64,000 nucleotides of DNA from Ampullaceana balthica. Its lineage: Eukaryota; Mollusca; Gastropoda; Lymnaeidae. The position numbers and the translations under genes are program-made. The stretch covers positions 1,953,666-2,017,665 of the forward strand of contig CALYLW010000130.1 of NCBI GenBank assembly GCA_944989445.1. Direction: 5' to 3'. This document shows, piece after piece, positions 21,120 through 32,484 of this stretch (position 1 is the stretch's first letter; every line of letters begins with the position of its first letter). The notes under the pieces were generated by a model, which saw nothing but the letters and a program-made list of their open reading frames with translations, did not search any database and was not told the DNA's origin.

Positions 21120-23622
21120 CAGTGGTTCCTAACCTTTTGGGGTCCATGCACCCCTTCAGACGACCAAAAAAGTTCATGCACCCCCTCGTGAAACGTGCAG
21201 AAAATGCATAATAAACTATGTTTATTTTAGGAACACAACAGTTTTGACAATAGGGAATTTAGTGAGAGATCTGCTGCTTCTTATGATCAACTAGCGATTT
21301 AAATCTGGGGACTGTTTTGGACAAAGCAACTCTCATGTCATCCTCGGAATTCAACTTATTCCTTTCCTTGGTTTTTATCGTCAAAGGTGTGGAGAATCCT
21401 GCTTCACATAGATGGGTTGTGTCAAATGGAAGGAGAGTCAGTACTGCCCTCTTGGCTAGTTGCGGGTAGGCATCTAGCTGGGCGCACCAAAATTCAATGA
21501 ACGTATTGCAACTAAAGGCACTCCTCAGTACTTCTCTGGTTCTCAAATCAATCAGGTCATCGTTAGCAAAGTCACTGTCATCAATATTGCCCAAGTCACA
21601 GAGAAAAGGATTGCGAATCCAAAGGTCTTTCCTAGCAATTTCTTGATAGAAATACCCATCAAAGGACTTTTGCAATGTTGAAAGGTGCTCTGAAATTTCC
21701 CCTTTGATGTTGTCCGGCAGTGATCCCTCAGTGCGTCCTTCTGCACCATATATTACAACTTCATCCAAGAGTGGAAAGTTGGCCAAGTTGGACTTTTCTA
21801 GTCGTCGTTGGAATAGTGGCACTTTGTTAAGGAAGGTTTGCAATCTCTAAGTAGCATCCATTACAGTCACAGCAGGTCCTTGGAGAGATGTGTTCAACTC
21901 ATTCAAGATGGTGAATATGTCAGCCAGGTATGCCAAGTAATGAATGAAATTTGGACAGTCAAACTTGTCAGCAAGGTCTCTCTCTTTTTCTCGCAATAAA
22001 AGGCAAGCTCCTCTCTCAGTTCTACTAACCGAGAAAGTATTCGTCTCCTGGACAACCAGCCCACCTCAGTGTGGTAGAGCAGAACTTCATGCTCAGAGAC
22101 CACCTCCTGATAGAACAACTTGAAGAGGCAGTGGTTCAAGGCATGTGAGCGGATAAAATTTACAACTTGGACTACAGTAGAAAGAATTGATTTCAAGGTT
22201 GGGGGTAGAGTTTTGCATGCGAGGGCCAGACGATGAAGGATACAGTGTGTAGTGAAAATATCTGGAACTTCTTTCTTTACCAGTGCTGAAAATCTTGACT
22301 TATTACCGATTATGGAGGGAGCACCATCTGTGCAAATTGAAGAAATTCTTGAATTCAAGTCAAACTGGTTTTCAGTGAAGAATAACCTGACTAGCTGCAT
22401 CACATCAGCAGCTTTGGTAGTAGCTAGGAGTGGCTTACAAAAGAGAAATTCCTCCTTCAGCAATCCACTGAGAACATATCTCAGAAATACAAGAATCTGA
22501 CTGCATTGTGCTACATCAGTGGATTCATCCAGCTGCATGCTAAATGGAAAAGGACTGCTTCTCATCTCGCACAAGACTTGATCCAGAAAGTCTGCAGCCA
22601 TGTCACTAATCCTGGAATAAATAGTGTTATTGGACAAAGGAACTTTCTCAACCTGCTTCCTCTGCTGGTGACCACACATCAGTTCCACCCTCTCCAGAGC
22701 ACAAGACTTCACCAAAGTTCTCCAATGTTGTGGGGCTTCTTGCTCTTTGCAATAAGATATGCAACCTTGAATGATGCCTCCAGTGCAGGTTTCTGTGACA
22801 AAGAAAATCCAAGCTTGGGCAAGGTACCTGAGGTCAAGAAGCAAGCTCTCTTCTGCTTGAAGACCTCAACACTGTCCTTTGAATTGGTTGGATGGACTTT
22901 CTCCAAATGCTCTCGGAGTCTAACAGGCCTCATGTTGTCATTGCACAGGATTTTTATACAGAGGAAGCACTGAGGCTTTTGTGTTCCATCTCTCTCTCTT
23001 TTTAAAAAAATATTTTTTAACGATTTTGAGGGGGTGATGACGATCTGAAAGTCGTACCAGTCTGAGGCAAATTTTTAACTGACGAAGTTGATTTTTTAAC
23101 GAGCGGAACTGGATGCTCGACTCAAGATTTTAGGTTTCAATGTCGAATAATGGCTTACAATTAAAGTTTTTAAGACTTTTGCAGCGCACCGAGCAAAAAA
23201 GTGAAGGGAAAAAAATCCCAACGTGTACATCCGCTCAAAACAGTAAGAGGGTCACCGGAAGACATATATCTGACGTATTTGATGACAAAATTAAATTATT
23301 TTTAGAAAATTGACGTAAAACACGAAATTCCGAGGAACACGTAGAGCGAACCGTTCATTTTGCGAAACAGTTTTTCCGTCAATTTTCGACATGCGCAGAA
23401 CGATGCGCTAACTAGTATAAAAAATGTTGTATATGGGTGCCCTTTAACGCGGCACGCCTTGCTTATGGTTTAAATTTTCAGATTATCAGTTTTACTTTCT
23501 TTTTTTTCCGTCTTCTTTTTTTTCCTTCCTTTTTTCTTTTTTTCTCTTAATGGTTCATGCACCCCCTGGAACCTGCTCATGCACCCCTTGGGGGTGCATG
23601 CACCACTGGTTAGGAACCCCTG
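21120..23622 (-). mobile_element. hAT DNA transposon, 2.5 kb, transposase on the minus strand
   Basis: The left end is CAGTGGTTCCTAACC and the right end is the reverse complement of CAGGGGTTCCTAACC, with only one mismatch over 15 bp. Subterminal copies of TGCACCCC in both orientations lie just inside each end (21147-21185 and 23557-23602). CTAGCG flanks both sides, giving a 6-bp duplication rather than the usual 8, possibly blurred by the surrounding minisatellite. One transposase gene fills the interior. Confidence 0.92.
21259..22985 (-). pseudogene. hAT transposase, BED-finger type, three lesions
   Basis: The enzyme would cut and rejoin hAT ends. Reading the minus strand: a BED zinc finger (QCFLCIKILCNDN at about 22975-22935, then REHLEKVHPTN); FSLSQKPALEASFKVAYLIA; a 1-bp frameshift near 22716; then a long frame containing FSMQLDESTDVAQCSQ (first catalytic Asp), SSICTDGAPSIIGN (second acidic motif) and HCILHRLALACKTLP; a 1-bp frameshift near 22006; an in-frame TAG at 21847-21849; and the dimerisation region with FDTTHLCEAGFST and LNSEDDMRVALS, ending TAA at 21259. 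The layout matches the transposase lineage from which animal ZBED5, FAM200 and SCAND3-type genes derive (family knowledge). All catalytic blocks are present, but the three lesions make it non-functional as written. Confidence 0.93.
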
Positions 23623-23918
23623 CTAGCGTATAGTTTTAAAAAATCTCTCGCCAAATTCTGGTGATGCGCTAATGCTTATGCGAAATGTAACGACAAAGAC
23701 ATGATATTAGATCATTGCATGATTTTAATAAGCATCATAAGATTACAATAATAAAACTTTTAATTGCAAAAAAAAACAACAACGTAAAAAGCAAAGTTTT
23801 TGGCAATAAATCCTTTATTTACAAGACATAACTAAAAGTATTTTCATTATAATACATATAGAACGACAATCCTAAAATCCAAAATGTTAGTTATGTCTCA
23901 TATATAAAGGATTTATAG

Positions 23919-24742
23919 TAGGGCTGTTAACGATTAATTTAAATTTAATCGTTAACTTTTGAAATATTAACGATTAATTAATCGTTAATTTCGATTAAAG
24001 CCAAAAATTGAAATTTATGGTGTCATAAGTAATATTTATTAAACGTACTTGTCGAAAATCGAAATAACACTGTAATGTCTTCTTTATATGACATCTTTTA
24101 ACCAACAACGCAAACAGACAAGTGTATTGACATTATTTGGTTGAAGTGATGAGCGGGTCTTGTTGACAATATAACCAGCCGACTTGAACAATCGTTCACA
24201 TAGCTTTAGTTTGTCTCAACTGAAGTTTCTGATACTGTAGTGGATGTTTGGTTTGCAGGTGATATGTAAGCGGAGTGTTAGAACCATGGTAGCAATGTTC
24301 CCTTTAAGCAGCGTGGCTTCGCAGATATTTGACCGAGGCCACGCAGGAGTTTAGAATGACCGCGCAGCAAATTTTGTAAAATATTGCACAAAAAATGAAC
24401 GTTGTGCAACTTAGCACAGGAGTTTTTTGTTTTTTTTTAAAACTTTGCACACATACCAACGAAGCCTAGACTTAGAGGGAACATTACATGGTAATGGTAG
24501 ACAAACGATTTCTCTCAATGGGCATTAATCGACATTTTGAACATTCACGTCAGTCAATAGTTTAAAACCAAAATGTTCGTGTAATCGTCCGGAAATTAGT
24601 TTAAATTTATCGGCCGAAATATTTCACTTTTTTACTTCCAGTACATTTATAATTGGTGGGTCGATTAATTGTTAAAATAATTTTTAATCGATAACAATTT
24701 TAACGATTAATCGAGAAATTAATCGTTAATTTCCGCAGCCCA
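23919..24742. mobile_element. hAT-like element of the TAGGGCTG family, 824 bp
   Basis: It starts TAGGGCTGTTAACGATTAAT and ends TTAATTTCCGCAGCCCA, one base short of the usual CAGCCCTA. The flanks are ATTTATAG and ACTTATAG (7 of 8 identical). It is the longest copy of this family in the window and is itself interrupted by the MITE at 24293-24486. No transposase frame is left. Confidence 0.8.
24293..24486. mobile_element. hAT-like MITE, CAATGTTCCC family, nested
   Basis: It begins CAATGTTCCCTTTAAGC and ends AGAGGGAACATTA (194 bp). The flanks are CATGGTAG (24285-24292) and CATGGTAA (24487-24494), 7 of 8 identical. The interior carries ACCGCGCAGCAAATTTTG and TTGCACAAAAAATGAACG, shared with the copy at 60995-61175. 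Confidence 0.82.
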
Positions 24743-25065
24743 ACTTATAGTAAACAACTACTACAGTCTTCCTGCTAAAATTCAGCTCGATTTGATCACG
24801 GGAAAAGGGTTCTAAAAATGTGTTTAACATACTGCTCACCGTGCGTCAGACTAGCATAAAGATTTACAGATCGGGAATGTATTTTTAAAAAAAGTATCGT
24901 CAATATAATACGCATCGCACGAGTCTGGCTGCAAAATTTCAGCTCGATAGCATACGAGGAAGTGGGTTAACAATCGATCCAATTATTTTTTTCGGCAAAC
25001 AATCAAACAAGGCATCAAGCAATCCAGCATACGCCACGAGTTAATATAAAGGATTTAAAAATCGC

Positions 25066-25689
25066 CACACCCATATATTATATATAAATATTATATATAT
25101 TTGTTATCTATTTCATTTTTCTAGTATGAGAACCTCTAGCCCTAGATTGGTTCATTCCCTTCAGTGATGACGTCAAAGAGTCAGTAGCCCTGCCGCGCGG
25201 TGCCCGAGGCGACCACGAGGGCAGACCGATGCATTAGAGTAATTGCGACAATAACAAAAAATGAGTTTCATCAAATATTTAACGGGGACAACCCGAAAGG
25301 GGATGCATCATAAGAGGCGCGCCACTGGTAACATGATCACATGACATACAATGTCACATAAGGTAATATGGCACTGGTCAGAAAAGGTAAATTGGTATTG
25401 TTCCGATAGGGTAATGTAGTATTTTAAAAAGTATAAATTAACATAGGTCAGATAAGGTATGGTAGCAGTTTTTTTTTAAAGTTAAAGTAGCATTTTGTCC
25501 AATAATATAATTCGGCAATGATGTAAATTAGAAATTTAATATTTAGGTGGTGAAACTAGGATTGCGTAACAAAAATCAAATGAAATTAAATAGGTTTTGT
25601 TCGTTAAGGTATATATTCAATTAATATAAACAGCTAGACGCCAATTACTCTGGGCCAAAAGGAGTGGTGGTAATAAATTTTAGTGCCGG
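25066..25689. other. unique DNA, weakly repetitive around AGGTAA
   Basis: A GC-richer patch at 25180-25240 and scattered phrases such as AGGTAATATGGCACTGGTCA occur in 25360-25470. No gene is visible. Confidence 0.45.
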
Positions 25690-25860
25690 GGCCCCATTAT
25701 AGGGTTGTGTTACGTAGATGGGCCGCATTATAGGGTTTTGTTACGTAAATGGGATGCATTTTTGGCGTTATTTTACATAAATGGGCCGCATCATTTGGTT
25801 ATGTTACGTAAATGAGCCACATTGTTGGTTTATGTTACGTGAATGGGCCAGAACTTTGGT
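25690..25860. repeat. ~32-bp degenerate minisatellite, about 5 copies
   Basis: Repeats of GGTTTTGTTACGTAAATGGG followed by CCGCATTATAG, with increasing divergence. Confidence 0.8.
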
Positions 25861-25959
25861 TTATTCTCATGTGACCATAAGTGTTACAATTAGTGTTACA
25901 GTGTGTGACATTTATTGTAACAGTGTTACAGTGAATATGACATTTTTGAACGTTTATTC

Positions 25960-27794
25960 CAGGGGTGCGCAACCTGCGGCCGTACGGCCGCATCCGGCCG
26001 TGGGCACGAAAATGTGCGGCCGGGGAAATCAGTTTAATTTATAACAACATGCGGCCGTCAAATATTTGCCATTTGGCAATATATTATTTAAAGTTGTAAA
26101 CATAATATCGAATATTCATTAACACTGTTAAACACTTGTTATTGCGAAACGAATTACGACTCCGGCAGCTGTAGCATTAGCTGCAGTGTTTAGCGTTCAT
26201 ATACATTGAAATAGCGCAGCTACTCATATTCATTCGCTCCATATCCCCAACATTTGAATTGTGCGAGGATCTGCTCTCCATGGAGACACTCATTACTTAA
26301 CATCGAGGAGAAGACATATTTTGACAGTTTAAAAAGCTTGCATCGACTCGCACGTTGATTTGAAGAACCTGCGAGGCATCTGTACATGGTTGGTAAGCAA
26401 AATGGCTTCGTGGCTAGATTTTCCGATTATGTGTTGACGGATCACGGTAATGACCAGCTCATAAATCTGCACTGCATTATTCACCAGGAGGTGCCGTGTT
26501 CTAAATCTGTTGATTTGGATAAAATTCTGAAGGATGTGAATCGCATTATCCTTTTCATTCGCGCGAATGCTCTTCACCACCGCCAATTCATACAAATTCT
26601 TCACACAAATGATTCGTCGGCTCAAGATATTCTGTACCACATCAGCGTTCGTTGGTTGTCTTAGGGAGAAACATGTCGCCGTGTTCTGCTGCTACGAAAA
26701 GAAATACTGGAATTTATGCCACGAAAAACAAAAACTGCCCACTGCAGAACCAGGCCATCTTAACATCTCTATATAGCCTTGTAGATTTGTTAATTTATAT
26801 CAACTGCCGCAACGAGTCTTTGCAAGGCAAAGGAACAACAGCTTGCCTCATGCACAGAAGAGTACAGGATTTCTGTGACAAATGTCGTCTGTTACAAAGT
26901 CATATCCGACAGCTCAATCTTTATCATTTCCCGCAACTCACGGCTCTAGTTGAGAGCCATGAAAAAAAAATGAAATTCCGGCTACGTCCTTTTCAGGCGT
27001 CCTCGAAGCGCTGTTGTTGGAATTCGCAGAACATTTTCAGGATTTCGACAAGATTTCAGAAAATATGAGACCCGTTGCTTTTCCACATGTGGTTGAGACA
27101 GAGAGAGCGCCGTTGGATGTCCAAATGGAACTGATCGAACTAAAAAATAACGCTCAGCTTGTGAAGAAATTCTAGGACAAAAACGATCTACTGAAGACAT
27201 GGAAAGTAGCTGTGGAGTATCCCAATGATCGCGAAATAGCAAGAAACACTCTAGTGCTGTTTGGAAGTACTTACATGCGAATGAAATATCTCAAGAACAA
27301 ATATCGAACCCTACTGGCGTTAAGAATACGACTGATGATCTCTAGCGAGGGCCTGGACTTTGCGCGACTCTCTGCAAACATCCAAGAGCAAGGTAGCCCC
27401 TAATTTCCAGAACTCTGGACTGCTAAGTTACATTGACAGTATTAGTGAAGCAGCTTATCACTTAATCAATTATCGTGTACTCAGTGTACTAATGCCACTT
27501 AAAAATATGCTCATGCTGTACTTGGTGTGACATGATGTTAGGTTTACATGATAACATGTTCAATAAAGTAAAAATATAAGAGAATATCAATGAAAATGTT
27601 TTTGTTTGTAATTAATCACTGTGTTTGCCTACAATACATTATGATTATGTCATTATTATCTCGCGTTGACTAATACAAGAGGTAAATTTTTTTATAGTGA
27701 CCGTTTCGTTTTTCATTGAAACTTCTTTGGCGGCCGTCGCAAAAGTAATTTTTTTTAATGCGGCCGGGAATAGCCCAAAGGTTGCGCACCCCTG
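25960..27794 (+). mobile_element. hAT DNA transposon remnant, 1.8 kb
   Basis: The ends are CAGGGGTGCGCAACCT and its exact reverse complement (16/16). A perfect 8-bp duplication, GTTTATTC, flanks it at 25952-25959 and 27795-27802. CGGCCG-rich subterminal repeats follow at both ends (25977-26050 and 27731-27770). The intact termini contrast with the badly broken transposase inside. Confidence 0.92.
26330..27403 (+). pseudogene. hAT transposase remnant (GTF2IRD2/ZBED5-like)
   Basis: Only the middle and C-terminal parts are left, in several frames. DLKNLRGICT is followed by a short deletion that removes the expected catalytic Asp-Gly-Ala-Pro, then VGKQNGFVARF, NLHCIIHQEVPC and LYHISVRWLS with a TAG stop at 26662. 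The second segment (26652-27068) changes frame at least once and keeps CNRESL-like and VQDFCDKCRLLQSHIRQLNL text. The last part (27212-27403) has FGSTYM and MKYLKNKYRT, the dimerisation region. The family also gave rise to the host gene GTF2IRD2 in mammals (known). It is more decayed than the transposase at 21-23 kb and belongs to a different terminal-repeat family. Confidence 0.88.
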
Positions 27795-27899
27795 GTTTAT
27801 TCTCTCAGAGAATTTAGAGTTCAGCCGGACTTCAGCGGTCCAGCTAGTTACACAGAATGGTACGCTGAAACTTTCACGACGTAAATTACTGTCTTAACG

Positions 27900-28495
27900 T
27901 AACTAACTTCACCACAGTAACTCATTGTCACACTGTAATTGTTAAAATGTAACTTTCACTCTGTAAATTACTGTCACACTATAAATTATTGTCACACTGC
28001 AACTAACTGTCACAATAACTGCTACACTGTATCTAACTTTCACACTGTAACTAACTGTTGCACTGTAAGTATATATTACACTGTAGCTAACTGTCACACT
28101 ATTACTAACTGTCACAATGTAGGCATCTGTCACACTGTAACTGATTGTCACACTGTAGGTATCTGTCACACTGTAACTAAATTTTACACTGTAATTAACT
28201 GTCACACTGTAACTAACTATCACGTTGTAACTGCAACACTGCCGCTAACTGTCACACTGCCACTAACTGTCACACTGCCACTAAATGTCACACTGCCACT
28301 AACTGTCACACTGCCACTAACTGTCACACTGCTACTAACTGTCACACTGCTACTAACTGTCACACTGCCACTAACTGTCACACAGCCACTAACTGTCAAA
28401 CTGTAACTAACTATCACGCGGTAACTGCAACACTGCTACTAACTGTCACACTGCCACTAACTGTCACACGGTAACTAACTGTCACACTGTAGCCT
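27900..28495. repeat. 18-bp minisatellite with two variant blocks
   Basis: The left half uses ACTGTAACTAACTGTCAC; the right half (28228-28400) uses ACTGCCACTAACTGTCAC and is more homogeneous. The six-codon period keeps frames open in both directions. Confidence 0.95.
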
Positions 28496-29288
28496 CCACA
28501 CAAAGTCTAAGTTGGTCACCGTCCCACAAAGCCAAGACTCAATGAGTTCAATAGGCCAACGTTTAAAAATACCATCTCTTATAATGATCTCCATTCACGC
28601 GCAAGGCTCAGAACCCCGTGTAGGGGACAGAAATAACTTCCTAAAGATAGCAATTTAATAGCAGGGCTGGCGTCGCGAGAGTAAAAGAACGTCCCCACGT
28701 AGATTTGATCAGGTTTCGAGAGTTCATTTTTCAATTTAACCAGTCCCGCCCCAACCCCCCCCCCTCACTTCTCTTTTCCTTTTTAGATTTACTTGATCTG
28801 ATAGTAGTTAGTTCAAATTAGTGTTGGGGGTGGGTTGCTTAGATGGGTGGGGGTGCGGTTGTCGTTCTTGCACAGGGTAATTAATTATTATTGGAAAAGT
28901 CGGCTAGGATAACTCCAGGGGTGGGGGAGGGGGGCTGGGGAAAGAGAGATAGAAAGTTCAGATATAACATAAAGGAGGTCATTGAAAGGAAGAGGTGGTG
29001 GGCCTTGTGGTAGGATGAGGATCATGAAAGGGAATGGTGAAACAGGAAAACAAGTTATTTGACGCAGAAGCAATGTACACCCCATTGTACCCACGTCATC
29101 TGCCCCGATCTTAACACCTGTACCCCTCCCCTTAAGCACCTTCCCCTTAAGCACCTTCCCCTTAACCACCCCCCCCCCACATCCCGCACACACACCATCT
29201 CAAATCTGCCCTCGCTCAAGCCCGATCTCTAGTAAACCATCAACTACTTTGACGGAATGGAAAAATTCCATTTCGTGATACCATACTT
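28496..29288. other. unique DNA, no supported gene
   Basis: C-runs at 28759 and 29170 and a G-rich stretch at 28920. A 101-codon minus-strand frame (28888-29193) includes a small GKVLKG repeat from CCTTCCCCTTAAGCA copies; no domain. Confidence 0.45.
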
Positions 29289-29289
29289 G

Positions 29290-29570
29290 TCACCTTCTTC
29301 CTGACTCCACCCTCTCCCTGACTCCAACCTCTCCCTGACTCCACCCTCTCCCTGACTCTACCCTCTCCCTGACTCCACTCTCTCCCTGACTCCACCCTCT
29401 CCCTGACTCCACCCTCTCCCTGACTCCACCCTCTCCCTGATTTCACTCTCTCCCTGACTCCACCCTCTCCCTGACTCCACTCTCTCCCTGACTCCACCAT
29501 CTCCCTGACTACACCCTCCCCCTAACTCCACTTTCTCCATGACTCCACCCTCTCCCTGACTCCACCCCGC
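29290..29570. repeat. 17-bp pyrimidine minisatellite, about 16 copies
   Basis: The unit is CTCCACCCTCTCCCTGA. Nearly pure C/T on the plus strand, so triplex-prone (inference). Confidence 0.95.
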
Positions 29571-30008
29571 CTCTCTCTAAACATTCATCCATTGTTCGTA
29601 AGGTCATGGTACTAGTAAGTTCTACATACAGCCAGCATCGTCGTCAGTTTTCTATATATGTTAAATTTACCCTACCCCCACCCCACCCCTCCCCACCACA
29701 AAACCAAAAATAGAACTGATCTGTGAGATATAATTAACATGAGGAAATAGTCCACCACAGGAAATTGGTATACAGCGGTTGAATCCCTTTAAACGAGAAA
29801 TGAAAGAAGGACTTTTTTTGGACCAATGCGGCTCTGGGATTTAGAAGTGGGCAGAAGGTTGGACCTCAAACGGAAATGTGACAAGTCATGACCTCGTGTA
29901 TGTAGGTTATTGCTGAAAGAGGATCAAAATAAAGACGCAAAGATGAAGCAAAGGAAGACTTATTTCAATTCATTGCAACTGCTTTAAAGTATTCTATAGT
30001 TATTGCTG
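29571..30008. other. unique DNA, no gene seen
   Basis: No motif or coding signal. Confidence 0.5.
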
Positions 30009-31834
30009 TGAGGGCGTCCAAACTTTTTGAAAAGGGGGTCGTATTCCATTAAATAAAAATATGTTGAGATAATAAATAAATATGACACATGATGACACTG
30101 CGTTACAGAATTTTAAATTATTTGATTGTTTTTTGTTTGAAGTTTCTAAGAGTGATATTTTTTTGTTGTAAATGGGACAGTTACATCACGATTTTCAAGG
30201 CTTAATAAAATTTGATGATTTATGGCAAAGTTATAGTATAAATTTTAAATAACATTAAAAAACAACAAGTTTTTTTTACTATAAACCCTTTGTATACCAG
30301 ACATAAGTAAAGTAATGATGTAATACGCATCGCACGACAATCCAAAAAATCCAAAATTTTAGTTATGTTTCAAATATATAAAGTATAAAGGATTTATATT
30401 AAAACAAGAAATAAAAACCCGAATGAGTATTTAAACGCAATTTACAACAAGGAATTTCCGATTTTTATCAAGGGAAATCATTCTAGATTACAATAATAGG
30501 CGATTCAAATAAGTAATTCTGAAACCAAACACAAAATGACGTCATATCCCCTTACACTATATCACACCAAGAATGTGTCAATATAATGCGCACCACGCAA
30601 CAATCTAACATAAGCATTCACAAAGCGGGAAAACCCCTTTAACTATCATTTTAGATTACATTAAAAGTCATTTCAAATCAATAACTTTGAAATTAAACAA
30701 AACAATTGCTTTCTAAAATTACGGGAGTCGAATGAACATACATTTTTGTAAAATTCCTTCTCCAACAATGTTCTAAATATTATTAGCTACCGTTTGGCTT
30801 TTGCTTCAACCCGATAGTTGTTGACAAAATAATGATCTTTTTTTTTCGTTTGTTTTATTTTCCAGGAAATCCAGTAAACATTTTTGGTTGTTTTTTTTTG
30901 GCCGTTGCACATCCTTGGGACCTCCTTAGCATATTTGCAAAGACCCGAACCCTCTATCTGGTATGGTTCAATAGGAGTAGCATGTGCAAGCGTTACAGAT
31001 ATTTCGAATCTATAAACGCAGTTTTTTCAAGGGAAATTGCGTTTAAAAAACTTCTACAATCTGCCTGCTAAATTTCAGATCGATTCGATCACGGGAAAAG
31101 GGTTATAAAAACATTTTTAACAAAGTGCGCGCCGTGAGACAGATTAAAAATTAATAGCATTTACATTTACGGATCTGGAATATAATTTTAAAAAGTATCG
31201 TCAATATAAAATTCATTAATTTAATTACAGTACATTCGATCGATCTGATAATTTGATAAGTCATTTTTATCATCGGCACGAGTCTGCCTGCATAATTTCA
31301 GCTTGCTAGCTTACGAATAAGTGGGATAAAAATCGATACAAAGTTTTTTTGCCATTCAAGCAAGGCCTCAAGCAGACACTAGGAGTTAATATAAGGGATT
31401 TAATTAATAAAAAAAGTTTTTTTTACACTACATGCCTTACAATAAATAAAATGTAATGAAATATAACTAGGAAGGAAATGTCGTGAGAAAAAAATTGTGA
31501 TATAAAATCTTTCTTAAAATTATAAGTATTCCAACACCTCATTCATTTCCTTTTCAAAGTTGTCAAAAATAAACAATATTACGTCATCTTTTTTGCCGTC
31601 AGACATCATTGAATTTCATACACATAACTGAATGATAAAACATAACTTCAACGGCTTTTAAAAAATCAATTTCTGATTCAGTAAACTTTAAAACGTCGAC
31701 GATTTTTCCATCATTTGTCGTCGTTACCGAAAAAATGCGTGAGTAAACTAATTAATTAAGATGAGGTCGAGAAGCAGTTAAAATTTTATTGCGGGCCGTA
31801 TTCGGCCCGCGGGCCAGACTTTGCACTCCCTTGA
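30009..31834. mobile_element. probable hAT-like element containing a family A copy
   Basis: The left end TGAGGGCGTCCAAACTTTTT and the right end (reverse complement CAAGGGAGTGCAAAGTCTGG) are imperfect inverted termini of the hAT type. CGGGCCGTATTCGGCCCGCG lies just inside the right end. The target duplication is not recognisable. The whole family A copy at 30257-31415 lies between them, which implies nesting. Confidence 0.45.
30257..31415 (+). mobile_element. family A repeat with a 620-bp insert
   Basis: The 5' landmark is AACAACAAGTTTTTTTTACT with CAGACATAAGTAAAG. The 3' part from 31048 has TGCTAAATTTCAGATCGATT, TTCGATCGATCTGATAATTT and the terminal AGGAGTTAATATAAGGGATT. The insert (about 30430-31047) is bounded by TTTAAACGCAATTT (30430-30443) and its exact inverse (31034-31047), so it may be a further inserted element. 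Confidence 0.65.
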
Positions 31835-32484
31835 TATACAGAAGTATTACAGATTTTCACAAATTTCCAACTCAGCACTGATCTAACCCTTCACTGAACC
31901 ACACAAATAAGTTATGTGGCATTGCTCGGATAGCATGACTCTGAAGCCGCTGCTCTGGTCATATTGCTCCGAATTCTGACAACAGGCACATATTGCTCTG
32001 CCTCAGACTCTTTAAGAATAACGCATTACTTTCATTCTGTCAGCGGCTAAATTAGGTCTAGTTAATGTCGGTGTTGTACCATGAAGACTTATTGAAGTCA
32101 ATTGCACGACCACAAACCACCACCAAAAGACTCACACACCCTATCCATGGACCGCCGCCTCCACCAATTCAGACCACCACATCCACACCCCGTGTCTTCA
32201 TTACGAACCCCTTGTTTACCACGTCCCTACCCAAAGTTTCCCCAATAACGAGTTGGTTCTCTCTCGTGTCTTTAACACTCGACTCATTCCTCGGCAGAAA
32301 ATAACCATCATTCCCCATCCCTCTATCGCTCTCCCACAATACTCGCCACCCCTACCCACCTCCTTGCTACATCTCCCCGCACCCCGCTTCCCTTTGCGAC
32401 ACACCCTTCTGTAAATGTGGGCCCGCGCGTTGGACGGAGTCAGCCATTAGCTGTGATTGTGGACTCGTGTCATCGGCAAACGAG
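31835..32484. other. unique DNA, C-rich on the right
   Basis: A 79-codon frame at 32065-32304 is Pro/Thr-rich from C-rich DNA. No domain. Confidence 0.45.

Larger units (their letters stand above)
23775..25065 (+). mobile_element. family A repeat split by a nested hAT-like element
   Basis: The 5' part (23775-23918) holds AAAGCAAAGTTTTTGGC and ACAAGACATAACTAAAAGTA. The 3' part (24743-25065) holds AAAATTCAGCTCGATTTGAT and ends CACGAGTTAATATAAAGGAT. Aligning by eye to the uninterrupted copy at 49.2 kb, the break falls within GGATTTATAGTAAA, exactly where the inserted element begins and ends. Confidence 0.75.

Noticed and set aside
29240..29570. Gly/Glu/Arg-rich repeat protein on the minus strand
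   Set aside because: It is the complement of a 17-bp pyrimidine array; frames shift with array length and there is no gene context.
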